Positions 34,931 through 42,028 of a stretch of DNA of 42,390 bases are shown piece by piece. Below the pieces are notes generated by a model. That model worked only from the letters and a program-made list of their open reading frames with translations. It was not told the DNA's origin and searched no databases. This DNA comes from an uncultured Collinsella sp. Lineage in GTDB: Bacteria; Actinomycetota; Coriobacteriia; Coriobacteriales; Coriobacteriaceae. The translations under genes were made by a program, and so were the position numbers. The stretch lies in the NCBI GenBank assembly GCA_937896835.1, contig CALBOJ010000066.1, forward strand, positions 1-42,390, read 5' to 3'. Positions within the stretch are counted from its first letter, which is position 1. Every line of letters starts with the position of its first letter.

Positions 34931-34999
34931 GGGGTATACGCGCACACCCAGCCAGTGTCGGGTCAACTAGCTTGGTATACTTACATTAGTGCTACCAAG
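34931..34999 (+). promoter_or_regulatory. promoter with candidate operator of surface protein 1
   Basis: An extended -10 (TGG-TATACT, TATACT at 34976-34981) lies 50 bases before the start codon. It is flanked by an inverted repeat CTTGGTA (34971) / TACCAAG (34993). Further upstream, GGGGTATACGCGCAC at 34931 is shared with the second copy at 36299. No clear -35 is seen. The inverted repeat over the -10 is a plausible repressor site. Confidence 0.5.
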
Positions 35000-35031
35000 T
35001 TAGTCGCCGACCCTTGAAATGAGGTGCCGAG

Positions 35032-36099
35032 ATGAACGACATTCTCGCAAGAAGAGCAAGACGAGCAACTGTGAGCATCGCCCTTTCCGCGGCACTTATC
35101 GCGGGAATCGCCCCCGCAACGGCGATCGCGGCAGAAACCAGTTCCCCCACCGGTGCGGCCGTTTCGCAGACGAGCGCCGCCAACGGCAATTCGGGCGCCC
35201 CGCAGACAGAAGACGCGGCCGCCGCAAAAGAAAAAGCGTATGCAGCCATGCAGGAAGCGCTCAAAAACCTCGAGGCCGCAAAAGACGCCGCAAGTCCCGA
35301 GAAAATTGCGAGACTCAATGATGACATTGCCCGTTTTCAAGAGCTCCGCGACAAGATGGCGGCGCAAGCCGTCGAAGAGAGGGAACTCCTTCCCACCATG
35401 CAAGCGGACATCGATGCAGGCCAAGCCAAATACGACGGGGCCATCAACCGGGTAAGCGAGCTCCAAGCAGAATTAGACAAGAAACTTGAGATGCTTAAGA
35501 CACTCGAAGCACTCGGCTACGAGGAGTTTGTCGAAACTACTAAACAGCAAATAAGGCAGTTGCGCAGTGAGATCATAACGGCAAAAGCGCAAGTAGGCCA
35601 TTGCGAAGAGGAGCTCCGCGAGTTCCAGCTCCGCCTCAGAAATCAGGAAAGACGAGTTAATAACTGTGAACGTGCTGTAGAGAAATATAAAGCCAATATC
35701 GACCAGTTCACAGCCTGGCGAGATGCGCTCCTCGACAATTTGAAAAAAGCGCAAACGGCTTATGACGACGCCTGCAAGGCATACGAAGAGGCGAAAGCCG
35801 CGGCAGACAAGGCCACCTCGCCCGAGATAACGCAACCGACCGAGACGACGCCTCCCTCCGGCTCGGCGCAACCGGCCGAAGCGACACAGCCCACCGGCTC
35901 GCCCGCGACCGGCAAAAATACCCCGCCAAGCTCCACCAAGCAGGCGAACTCGAGCAGCGGCAAGCAAGCAGATACGACCGACGGCAAGCTCGCGAACACG
36001 GGAGACGCAGCGCCGAGCGCAATCGCACTCGCGGCAGTCGCCGCCGCAGGCCTCGGAATAACCGCCGCAGCCACACGCCGCATCAAGAACTCAAAATAG
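35032..36099 (+). CDS. coiled-coil, sortase-anchored surface protein 1
   Basis: A 355-residue secreted protein. A signal peptide (RRATVSIALSAALIAGIAPATAIAA) is followed by a long Glu/Lys/Ala-rich coiled-coil region (about 60-255), a Pro/Thr/Ser-rich wall-spanning stretch (about 260-315), and LANTG, a membrane helix and a basic tail (RRIKNSK). No catalytic motif is visible; it resembles fibrous adhesins or wall spacers of Gram-positive bacteria. Its 5' region, signal peptide and C-terminal 100 residues are almost identical to the next gene, so the pair arose by tandem duplication. Confidence 0.85.
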   Translation: MNDILARRARRATVSIALSAALIAGIAPATAIAAETSSPTGAAVSQTSAANGNSGAPQTEDAAAAKEKAYAAMQEALKNLEAAKDAASPEKIARLNDDIARFQELRDKMAAQAVEERELLPTMQADIDAGQAKYDGAINRVSELQAELDKKLEMLKTLEALGYEEFVETTKQQIRQLRSEIITAKAQVGHCEEELREFQLRLRNQERRVNNCERAVEKYKANIDQFTAWRDALLDNLKKAQTAYDDACKAYEEAKAAADKATSPEITQPTETTPPSGSAQPAEATQPTGSPATGKNTPPSSTKQANSSSGKQADTTDGKLANTGDAAPSAIALAAVAAAGLGITAAATRRIKNSK

Positions 36100-36146
36100 C
36101 CGCCAGAGCATACCACCTTCGCCAATCCGCAAGCCAAGAGACAAAA

Positions 36147-36183
36147 AGAGGCCCGTTTCCCCAACCCAGGGAAACGGACCTCT
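36147..36183 (+). terminator. terminator of surface protein 1
   Basis: AGAGGCCCGTTTCCC pairs with GGGAAACGGACCTCT (one mismatch) around a 7-base loop and is followed by TTTACTTG. The same hairpin follows surface protein 2. Confidence 0.8.
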
Positions 36184-36298
36184 TTACTTGAAAAAACAAA
36201 TGGTAATGCCGCCGTCTCTTGAACCACGCAGTCATCAATGCCCAGACAACACCAGCAAGCCGCGTTCCTTAAGGGATAGATTTAATGGCTGTTAATCA

Positions 36299-36367
36299 AG
36301 GGGTATACGCGCACGCCCGATCAATGGCGGGCAAACCGCCTGATATACTTACATTAGTGCTACCAGG
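36299..36367 (+). promoter_or_regulatory. promoter with candidate operator of surface protein 2
   Basis: A copy of the region before surface protein 1: GGGGTATACGCGCAC at 36299, extended -10 TGA-TATACT (TATACT 36344-36349), and inverted repeat CCTGATA / TACCAGG at 36339 and 36361. Compared with copy 1, a T-A pair has become C-G on both arms, so one arm change is compensated. The leader from there to the ATG at 36400 is nearly identical in both. Confidence 0.5.
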
Positions 36368-36399
36368 TTAGTCGCCGACCCTTGAAATGAGGTGCCGAG

Positions 36400-37389
36400 A
36401 TGAACGACATTCTCGCAAGAAGAGCAAGACGAGCAACTGTGAGCATCGCCCTTTCCGCGGCACTTATCGCGGGAATCGCCCCCGCAACGGCGATCGCGGC
36501 AGAAACCAGTTCCCCCACCGGTGCAGTTGCCTTGCAGACGGAAGATGCGACCGCCGCAAAAGAAAAAGCGTATGCAGCCATGCAGGAAGCGCTCAAAAAC
36601 CTCGAGGCCGCAAAAGACGCCGCAAGTCCCGAGAAAATTGCGGAAATCGATACTAAAATTGCCATTTTTCAAGAGAACTACGACACTAATTTGGCGCAAG
36701 CCGCCATATATAAGGAATCCCTTCCTACCATGCAAGCGAACGTCGATGCAGCTCAAGCCGAATGCGATAAGGCCCACAACCGAACAAGAGCCCTTGAGGC
36801 AGAATTAAATAAAATCGACTACACGACTCCTGCCGAAACTATTCGGCAGTTGCAAGAGGCGATCACAGAGGCAATAATGCAAGAAAATTCCTGTGAAGAT
36901 AAGCTTGAGCACTGCCGAATGCGCCTCGAAAGTCATAAAAGCCTGATTTATTTCTTTGAAAGCGAAGTAGAGTTTAATAAAACCCATCTCGACGGAGAAA
37001 CAGCCAAGCGGGATGCGCTCCTCGACAATTTGAAAAAAGCGCAAACGGCCTATGACGACGCCTGCAAGGCATACGAAGAGGCAAAGGCCGCGGCAGACAA
37101 GGCCACCTCGCCCGAGATAACGAAACCCGCCGAGACGACAAAACCCTCCAGCTCAGCGCAGCCGGCCGAAACGGCACAGCCCGCCAGCTCGCCCGCGACC
37201 GGCAAAAATACCCCGCCAAGCTCCACCAAGCAGGCGAACTCGAGCAGCGGCAAGCAAGCGGATACGACCGCCGGCAAGCTCGCAAACACGGGCGACACGG
37301 CGCCGAGCGCAATCGCACTCGCAGGAATCGCCGCCGCAGGCCTCGGAATAACCGCCACAGCCACACGCCGCCTCAAGAACTCAAAATAG
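36400..37389 (+). CDS. coiled-coil, sortase-anchored surface protein 2 (tandem paralogue)
   Basis: A 329-residue paralogue of 35032-36099. Residues 1-35 (signal peptide), the EALKNLEAAKDAASPEKIA stretch, and the C-terminal region from RDALLDNLKKAQTAYDD to LANTG and the tail are the same or nearly so. The middle coiled coil (about 80-215) is different in sequence and shorter, and the 17-residue insert before the first EALKNL block is missing. This mosaic pattern, with conserved ends and a variable centre, is typical of surface proteins under diversifying selection or gene conversion. Confidence 0.85.
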   Translation: MNDILARRARRATVSIALSAALIAGIAPATAIAAETSSPTGAVALQTEDATAAKEKAYAAMQEALKNLEAAKDAASPEKIAEIDTKIAIFQENYDTNLAQAAIYKESLPTMQANVDAAQAECDKAHNRTRALEAELNKIDYTTPAETIRQLQEAITEAIMQENSCEDKLEHCRMRLESHKSLIYFFESEVEFNKTHLDGETAKRDALLDNLKKAQTAYDDACKAYEEAKAAADKATSPEITKPAETTKPSSSAQPAETAQPASSPATGKNTPPSSTKQANSSSGKQADTTAGKLANTGDTAPSAIALAGIAAAGLGITATATRRLKNSK

Positions 37390-37437
37390 CTGCCAGCGGT
37401 TATTGTCTTCGCCAATCCACAAGCCCAGAAACAAAAC

Positions 37438-37472
37438 GAGGCCCGTTTCCCCAACCTAGGGAAACGGGCCTC
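37438..37472 (+). terminator. terminator of surface protein 2
   Basis: GAGGCCCGTTTCCC pairs perfectly with GGGAAACGGGCCTC and is followed by TTTAACTG. It is the duplicated counterpart of 36147-36183. Confidence 0.82.
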
Positions 37473-37736
37473 TTTAACTGCAAAATCCAAGCAACAGCAC
37501 CGCCGCCTCTTGAACCACATAGCCACCACGCTCCAGACAACGCCAACGAGCAGCAAAAGGCACGGGATTAAAATATTCAGATAAATGTGACCCTTCAGGC
37601 GGTTTTGGTCGGCTACCCGCGAGTGCCGGCAGGGCGCTTGGTAGTCGAGCGATCCCGCAGGCGAAGCCGAGGACCAGCGAGACACCAAATACCTCGTCGC
37701 CGGCCGGGCCATGTCGCGGTACCAAAAAACGCCCGT

Positions 37737-37837
37737 GCGCTCGATGGATTCGGATGCCCGACAGAGGCTCCTTATGGCTGCTTCCTTCCGGACCTGACCA
37801 GATTCGGAACATGTCGTCATCCGAACCCATCGAACGC
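37737..37837 (-). ncRNA. ffs: signal recognition particle RNA, small bacterial (4.5S) type
   Basis: Read on the minus strand, the invariant SRP domain IV loop GGTCAGGTCCGGAAGG followed by AAGCAGCC is present. The ends pair as a long helix: TCGATGGGTTCGGATG with CATCCGAATCCATCGA, extended by GCGT/GCGC. Length is about 100 bases, as in the small bacterial SRP RNA. It forms the protein-targeting particle with Ffh. Exact ends are set by the helix and could be off by a few bases. A T6 run follows the 3' side (37725-37730 complement). Confidence 0.92.
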
Positions 37838-37853
37838 GCTAGGCGCTCGATAT

Positions 37854-37882
37854 ATATTACCCGCTCCCGCCCGATGGGGCAA
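37854..37882 (-). promoter_or_regulatory. promoter of the SRP RNA gene
   Basis: On the minus strand, -35 TTGCCC (complement of 37877-37882) and -10 TAATAT (complement of 37854-37859) are separated by 17 bases, placing the start about ten bases before the RNA's first helix. Confidence 0.65.
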
Positions 37883-37888
37883 GGTAGC

Positions 37889-37962
37889 TAATTTGGGACG
37901 GGGCTTTTTGACTACTCGGGCAATCAGATCGACAAGTAGTCAAATAAGGCCCATCCCAATTA
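37889..37962. repeat. long hairpin upstream of the SRP RNA
   Basis: Twenty-eight-base arms at 37889-37916 and 37935-37962 pair with few mismatches (TTTGACTACT with AGTAGTCAAA is perfect). It lies directly behind the SRP promoter. It has no adjacent coding gene, so it is probably a repetitive element or a structured RNA. Confidence 0.65.
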
Positions 37963-37979
37963 GACTGGTCTGACGCCGT

Positions 37980-38139
37980 GCCACGAAAGGGGCCTATCTA
38001 CTACGTTTAAGCCGAGGGGGTCAACCATAGCCGGCTTTTTCGAAAATCGACAAGCCGTCTACCTGCGGTTTTATTTTCGCATATTCCGGGATGGTCGAGG
38101 GTGCTCGGCTAAACGTAGTAGATGGCCGCATTTCGTGGC
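37980..38139. repeat. 160-base element with 36-base inverted ends
   Basis: GCCACGAAAGGGGCCTATCT at 37980 and onward to GCCGAG is matched inversely by 38104-38139 (CTCGGCTAAACGTAGTAGAT then TTCGTGGC). The interior can also pair in part (CGAAAAT / ATTTTCG). No reading frame is supported. The whole can fold into one long stem, fitting a MITE-like element or an unknown noncoding RNA. Between this and 37390 the DNA holds only the terminator, the SRP RNA and a short duplicated stretch at 37501-37551. Confidence 0.6.
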
Positions 38140-38190
38140 AAGCGGTCCGGCTCGAGACCCAAGGCAGTCAGCCTCGGATAGCCATTCTCG

Positions 38191-38259
38191 AAGTTGCGGT
38201 GGAATACGGACTGAATTGGCACCTTAAAGGAAAAAACACTCCGTATTTCACCGCAACTT
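38191..38259. repeat. hairpin repeat TTGCGGTGGAATA, copy 2
   Basis: The arms AAGTTGCGGTGGAATACGGA and TCCGTATTTCACCGCAACTT, 29-base loop, followed by ATCGAGGGG. It matches the copy at 16654-16716 in the arms and the right flank. It lies 17 bases past the stop codon of the TadA-glycerate kinase gene, as copy 1 lies past the kdpE-like gene, so these may act as 3' ends. Confidence 0.75.
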
Positions 38260-38275
38260 ATCGAGGGGATGGGCT

Positions 38276-40057
38276 TTAGATACGGCCGAGGTCGTAGGAT
38301 TGAGCGGCTGCTTCACCGGCGCAGATGAGGTTGGTTGTGGCTTCCTGGGGGTCGAGCGCCAGCTCAAGGCCCATGGGCTTGCGGCAAATCGGCAGAACCA
38401 AGTCGACACCCTGACCATACACCGCATCCAGGTTGTCAGCGCGACCGCCCACGACGGCGACCACCGGCTTGCCATAGCGCTTGGCACGGCGGGCCGCACC
38501 CACCGGTGCCTTACCGGCGGCGGATTGCTCGTCCATATTGCCCTCGCCCGTTATGACCAAGTCGACATCGCGCACGCGCTCGTCAAACCCAATCAGATCA
38601 AGCACCGTCTCCACGCCCGAGCGCAGCTCCGCACCGAGCGCTAGCAGCGCGGCGCCCAGGCCGCCAGCGGCGCCGGCACCGGGCACACCGAGCACCGAGC
38701 CAAATGTCCGCACACCCTCAGGCATGCGCAACAACCCCTGAGTCCGTGCCTCGGCAATCGCCGTATCGAGCAGGCGGCCATAGTCGACCATCCAGCTGTC
38801 GTACCTGCACAGTACCTCGGCATCACCCGCCGGCAGACCCTTCTGCCCGCCAAACACCGCCAGTGCGCCTCGACGCCCCACGAGCGGATTCTCGACATCG
38901 GAAAGCACCACGACACGCGCGCCATTCAGCGCCCGAAGCGCTGGTGCCAAATCGATACTCGCCACGTGTTCAAGGCCTGCGAGACCGGGGGCGATATTGC
39001 AGCCACGCTTATCGACAACGTGCGCGCCCAGCGCCTGCAGCATGCCGGCGCCACCGTCGTTGGTGGCGCTGCCGCCCAGACCAATATAGATAGTCTTTGC
39101 CCCAACACGGACCGCGCGAAGCATCAGCTCGCCCACGCCATAGGTCGTAGCGGCCAACGCCGCCGGCTCTGTGCAGGGCGAATACCCAATACCCGCCGCC
39201 TCGGCCATCTCAATAACAGCGGATTCGCACTCGCCGTCCACCAACATCCGAGCGGATACGCGATTGCCCAGAGGGCCTGTGACTTCACATGTCACGACCT
39301 CACCGCCGCGCGCGGCGATGGCATCGAGCGTTCCCTCGCCACCATCTGCCAGCGGCAGCGCGCTTACCTGGGCATCGGGCCACACACGGTGCACGCCTTC
39401 GGCAACGGCCTCCTCCGCCTGCGCGCTCGAAACGCTGCCCTTAAAGGAATCAATCGCCAACAGCACACGGCGGGGCCGGCGGCATGCGACACCAAAACCG
39501 ACCGCCTCAGCGGCAGTATCTTCAACACACGCGAGCGCCTCGGCATGAGCGGTATGCGCCTCAAGATCGGCCCCACAACCGCAGCCAGCACCATCGGTGC
39601 CACGCAGCCCACTAAAATAGCTGCTCAACGCCTCGCGACACTCGTCTGCCAGCACGCCGGCGGTCACATTAAACCGATGATTCAGGCGCGAATCGGCATT
39701 GAGGTCGTACAGCGACCCCAGAGCGCCCGCTTTAGCATCGGCCGCGCCGTACACGCATCGCCCCACGCGCGCGTTAACCATAAGCCCCGCGCACATGCAG
39801 CAGGGCTCGAGCGTCACGTAGACCGTACAATCGGAAAGGCGCCAGCGACCGAGCGACTGCGCGGCGGCGCATAGGGCCGCAAACTCGGCATGCGCCGAAG
39901 GGTCCTGGTCGAGCTCGCGGCGATTATGCGCCCTCGCGACGATCTCACCCGCACGTACCACTACGGCACCGATCGGCACCTCGCCCACCGCCGCGGCGGC
40001 ACGCGCCTCCGCCAGCGCCTCGCGCATGAACTTCTCATCGATTCCGGTGCTCGTCAT
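38276..40057 (-). CDS. TadA-type tRNA adenosine deaminase fused to glycerate 2-kinase
   Basis: A single 593-residue frame with two enzymes. Residues 1-152 are a TadA-like deaminase: His56-Ala-Glu58 (PSAHAEF) and Cys86/Cys89 in TLEPCCMCAG bind zinc and the catalytic water, and the C-terminal FNVTAGVLADECREALSSYF is the TadA helix. A 45-residue linker follows (Ala/Gly/Cys-rich). From about 197 a GlxK/GarK-type glycerate kinase begins with the family start VLLAIDSFKGSVSS, ADGGEGTLDA and GLGGSATNDGGAGML, then ITGEGNMDEQS and a conserved C terminus. The ATG at 40057 has GGGGAGG six bases upstream. Normally these are separate proteins; here tRNA editing at A34 and 2-phosphoglycerate formation are covalently linked. 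Confidence 0.9.
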   Translation of the reverse strand: MTSTGIDEKFMREALAEARAAAAVGEVPIGAVVVRAGEIVARAHNRRELDQDPSAHAEFAALCAAAQSLGRWRLSDCTVYVTLEPCCMCAGLMVNARVGRCVYGAADAKAGALGSLYDLNADSRLNHRFNVTAGVLADECREALSSYFSGLRGTDGAGCGCGADLEAHTAHAEALACVEDTAAEAVGFGVACRRPRRVLLAIDSFKGSVSSAQAEEAVAEGVHRVWPDAQVSALPLADGGEGTLDAIAARGGEVVTCEVTGPLGNRVSARMLVDGECESAVIEMAEAAGIGYSPCTEPAALAATTYGVGELMLRAVRVGAKTIYIGLGGSATNDGGAGMLQALGAHVVDKRGCNIAPGLAGLEHVASIDLAPALRALNGARVVVLSDVENPLVGRRGALAVFGGQKGLPAGDAEVLCRYDSWMVDYGRLLDTAIAEARTQGLLRMPEGVRTFGSVLGVPGAGAAGGLGAALLALGAELRSGVETVLDLIGFDERVRDVDLVITGEGNMDEQSAAGKAPVGAARRAKRYGKPVVAVVGGRADNLDAVYGQGVDLVLPICRKPMGLELALDPQEATTNLICAGEAAAQSYDLGRI

Positions 40058-40108
40058 CGTTCGCCTCCCCTGTTGCAAATCCAAAACGATGCTATCATTA
40101 CGACTCAC

Positions 40109-40198
40109 GGAGAGATGGCAGAGCGGTTGAATGCGGCGGTCTTGAAAACCGTTGAGCGCGAGAGCGTTCCGGGGGTTCGAATCCCCCTCTCTCCGCCA
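40109..40198 (+). tRNA. tRNA-Ser (anticodon UGA)
   Basis: A 90-base class II tRNA. The acceptor stem GGAGAGA pairs with TCTCTCC, the anticodon loop is CTTGAAA giving UGA (reads UCA), the long variable arm is GAGCGCGAGAGCGTTC, and the T arm is GGGGGTTCGAATCCCCC. CCA is encoded at 40196-40198. It lies between the TadA fusion gene and a TetR gene. Confidence 0.96.
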
Positions 40199-40201
40199 CT
40201 C

Positions 40202-40798
40202 TTAGTGACTCACCGGCGTCATGGTCCGCTCGAACAGCGCATCGACCACGTCGGCGATTTCGGATCGGCGCTCTAGGACGTGGCCCGATTCCCACCACAT
40301 GGTAAAAAGCCGAATAATGCCGCCGGCGACAAACTCAGACGTTGTCTCGAGCGATACGGGCGCGAGCGCATCCTCGTCAAGCGCGCTCATCACGCGCCCG
40401 CGTATGGAGCGCGCGATGCGGTCGCAAATCATGCTGGTCAGCATACCCGACATGCTGCTCGCCAAAATGTTATCCATGAGCTGCTCATGCGCCAGAATCA
40501 GATCCATGGCATCGGCGAACACCTCGTGGCGAAGCGCGCGCACGTCCTCGGCGCCCTCCGCGCCATCCGCATCGGCCCGCTTTTGCGGCAGGCCCGACAT
40601 GAGCTCATCGATATAAAAGGCAAAGTAATCGTTCTTGTCGCGAAAGTGCTTGTAGAACGTCGTGCGGCGAATCATGGCGCGGTCGCACAGCATGGCAACC
40701 GTCAGGTCCTCAAAACGATGCTCCTCGAGAAGCTCGGTGAAGGCATCGAACAGGGCGCGGTAGGTTTTCTTAATGCGAAGGTCCACTGGTATCGCCAT
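40202..40798 (-). CDS. TetR/AcrR-family transcriptional regulator
   Basis: A 198-residue regulator. The N-terminal helix-turn-helix runs from IKKTYRALFDAFTELL through FEDLTVAMLCDRAMIRRTTF to YKHFRDKNDYF, typical of TetR. The C-terminal ligand domain (about 65-198) is diverged. The ATG at 40798 gives MAIPVDLRIKK, the common TetR start; the longer open frame to 41059 is antisense to lemA and rejected. The ribosome site is weak (GAGG two bases before). Target genes are unknown; it is divergent from lemA. Confidence 0.88.
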   Translation of the reverse strand: MAIPVDLRIKKTYRALFDAFTELLEEHRFEDLTVAMLCDRAMIRRTTFYKHFRDKNDYFAFYIDELMSGLPQKRADADGAEGAEDVRALRHEVFADAMDLILAHEQLMDNILASSMSGMLTSMICDRIARSIRGRVMSALDEDALAPVSLETTSEFVAGGIIRLFTMWWESGHVLERRSEIADVVDALFERTMTPVSH

Positions 40799-40906
40799 CC
40801 TCAGGGCAAAGACAACGTTCGTCAATCTGTCGCATATCTTACACCTGTACCTCGTGCGCTTTGTCCCGGTACCAACCCCACCGAAAACATAACGCTTACC
40901 GGAAAG

Positions 40907-40936
40907 TTCGGCACGGCAAAACGTTGCGGGTATACT
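40907..40936 (+). promoter_or_regulatory. promoter of lemA
   Basis: -35 TTCGGC at 40907-40912, 18-base spacer, -10 TATACT at 40931-40936, 62 bases before the start codon. Confidence 0.55.
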
Positions 40937-40997
40937 AGTAGCGTTATACCAACGGCAGCTGGCGCATGCCGCCGCGGCCATTCGAAACGGAGACATC

Positions 40998-41549
40998 ATG
41001 ATTACCGTCATCATCGGCATCGTTGTTGTCATTGTGATTGTCTGCGCCATCGCCGGCATCTACAACAACATGGTCACCAAGCGTAACCGCATCGATAACG
41101 CCTGGCAGAACATCGATACGCAGCTGCAGCGCCGCAACGACCTGATCCCCAACCTGGTCGAGACCGTCAAGGGCTACGCCAAGCACGAGCAGGAGACGCT
41201 CTCCGCCGTGATCAGCGCGCGCAACACCGCCGTCAAGGCCACCACGCCCGAGGCCAAGATGGAAGCCGACAACGTGCTGACCGGTGCGCTGCGCCAGCTC
41301 TTCGCCGTAGCCGAGGCCTATCCCGATCTTAAGGCAAACACTAACTTTACACAGCTGCAGGCATCGCTCGAGGATACCGAGAACAAGATTAGCTATGCAC
41401 GCCAGAGCTACAACGATTGCGTGCTCAGCTACAACAACGCCATTCAGACGTTCCCGGCTGTCATCTTTGCCGGCATCTTCCAGTTTAAGGAGCGCCAGGG
41501 CTTCGAGGCCGCCGAAGCAGCCCGCCAGGCCCCGACCGTCAAGTTCTAG
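40998..41549 (+). CDS. lemA: LemA-family protein
   Basis: A 183-residue protein with an N-terminal membrane segment (ITVIIGIVVVIVIVCAIAGI) and a helical LemA domain. The conserved stretches VTKRNRIDNAWQNIDTQLQRRNDLIPNLVETVKGYAKHE and YNNAIQTFP...FAGIFQFKERQGFE are clear. LemA proteins are membrane-anchored with a cytoplasmic or external helical domain of uncertain biochemical role. GAAACGGAGA precedes the ATG. Monocistronic. Confidence 0.95.
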   Translation: MITVIIGIVVVIVIVCAIAGIYNNMVTKRNRIDNAWQNIDTQLQRRNDLIPNLVETVKGYAKHEQETLSAVISARNTAVKATTPEAKMEADNVLTGALRQLFAVAEAYPDLKANTNFTQLQASLEDTENKISYARQSYNDCVLSYNNAIQTFPAVIFAGIFQFKERQGFEAAEAARQAPTVKF

Positions 41550-41584
41550 TAGTTTGACAGCGCATCCTTAATCGTCCAAATGTA

Positions 41585-41632
41585 TAAACCGCCCCGTCGA
41601 ATGCATACTTCGACGGGGCGGTTTCCTTTTTC
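41585..41632 (+). terminator. terminator of lemA
   Basis: AAACCGCCCCGTCGAA pairs perfectly with TTCGACGGGGCGGTTT around TGCATAC and is followed by CCTTTTTCG. Confidence 0.9.
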
Positions 41633-41654
41633 GCGAAGGTCCCCCTCTAAGCGC

Positions 41655-41857
41655 CGTGCATTTTTAGGAGTATTCAACATAACCAAGGGCTTCGGACGCT
41701 ACGATAAATGCCAAAGACCGCGAATGTCCCTGCAAATCAAAACGCTGTCAGCCCATAACCCCGCCCATCATTCGTAGAAAACATCGAGAAATCCCGATTT
41801 TTGCCCGAGGTCGGTATGCAGGGGCCTTCGATTGCAGAATACTCGCAAAAATGCACG
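41655..41857. repeat. small element with 26-base terminal inverted repeats (copy 2)
   Basis: CGTGCATTTTTAGGAGTATT at 41655 is matched by the inverted copy TTGCAGAATACTCGCAAAAA at 41832-41857. The end sequences are the same as in 7641-7812, while the interior differs. It contains no credible gene. Confidence 0.6.
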
Positions 41858-41896
41858 TCGCCACCACCCCCACATGGCGCGAACCAAAACAAAAGC

Positions 41897-42003
41897 GCGG
41901 CCTTCCTTTCCGGCGCACTCCGCAGGACGAAAGAACCTCCGCCGCACGAAGTGCGCAGCGGAGGTTCTTTCATGTCCGAGGACGCGCCGGAAAGGAAGGC
42001 CGC
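41897..42003. terminator. nested 107-base hairpin, probable ilvE terminator
   Basis: A perfect 20-base outer stem (41897-41916 with 41984-42003, starting GCGGCCTTCCTTTCC) encloses a perfect 14-base inner stem (GAAAGAACCTCCGC, 41929-41942, with 41958-41971). It lies 25 bases past the ilvE stop codon and on the minus strand is followed by GCTTTTGTTTTGG. Same GGCCTTCC flavour as the hairpin at 7889-7960. Confidence 0.75.
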
Positions 42004-42028
42004 CCTCGGGCCGGACAGCTAAGACAGC

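Noticed and set aside
37050..37820. 256-codon minus-strand frame at the end of surface protein 2
   Set aside because: It runs through the SRP RNA, a terminator and the antisense of a clear gene. Only the short membrane-like stretch near 37501-37598 was kept, as a low-interest note.
40798..41059. Longer N terminus for the TetR regulator
   Set aside because: The extension is antisense to lemA and its promoter, with a Met/Thr-rich run not seen in TetR proteins.
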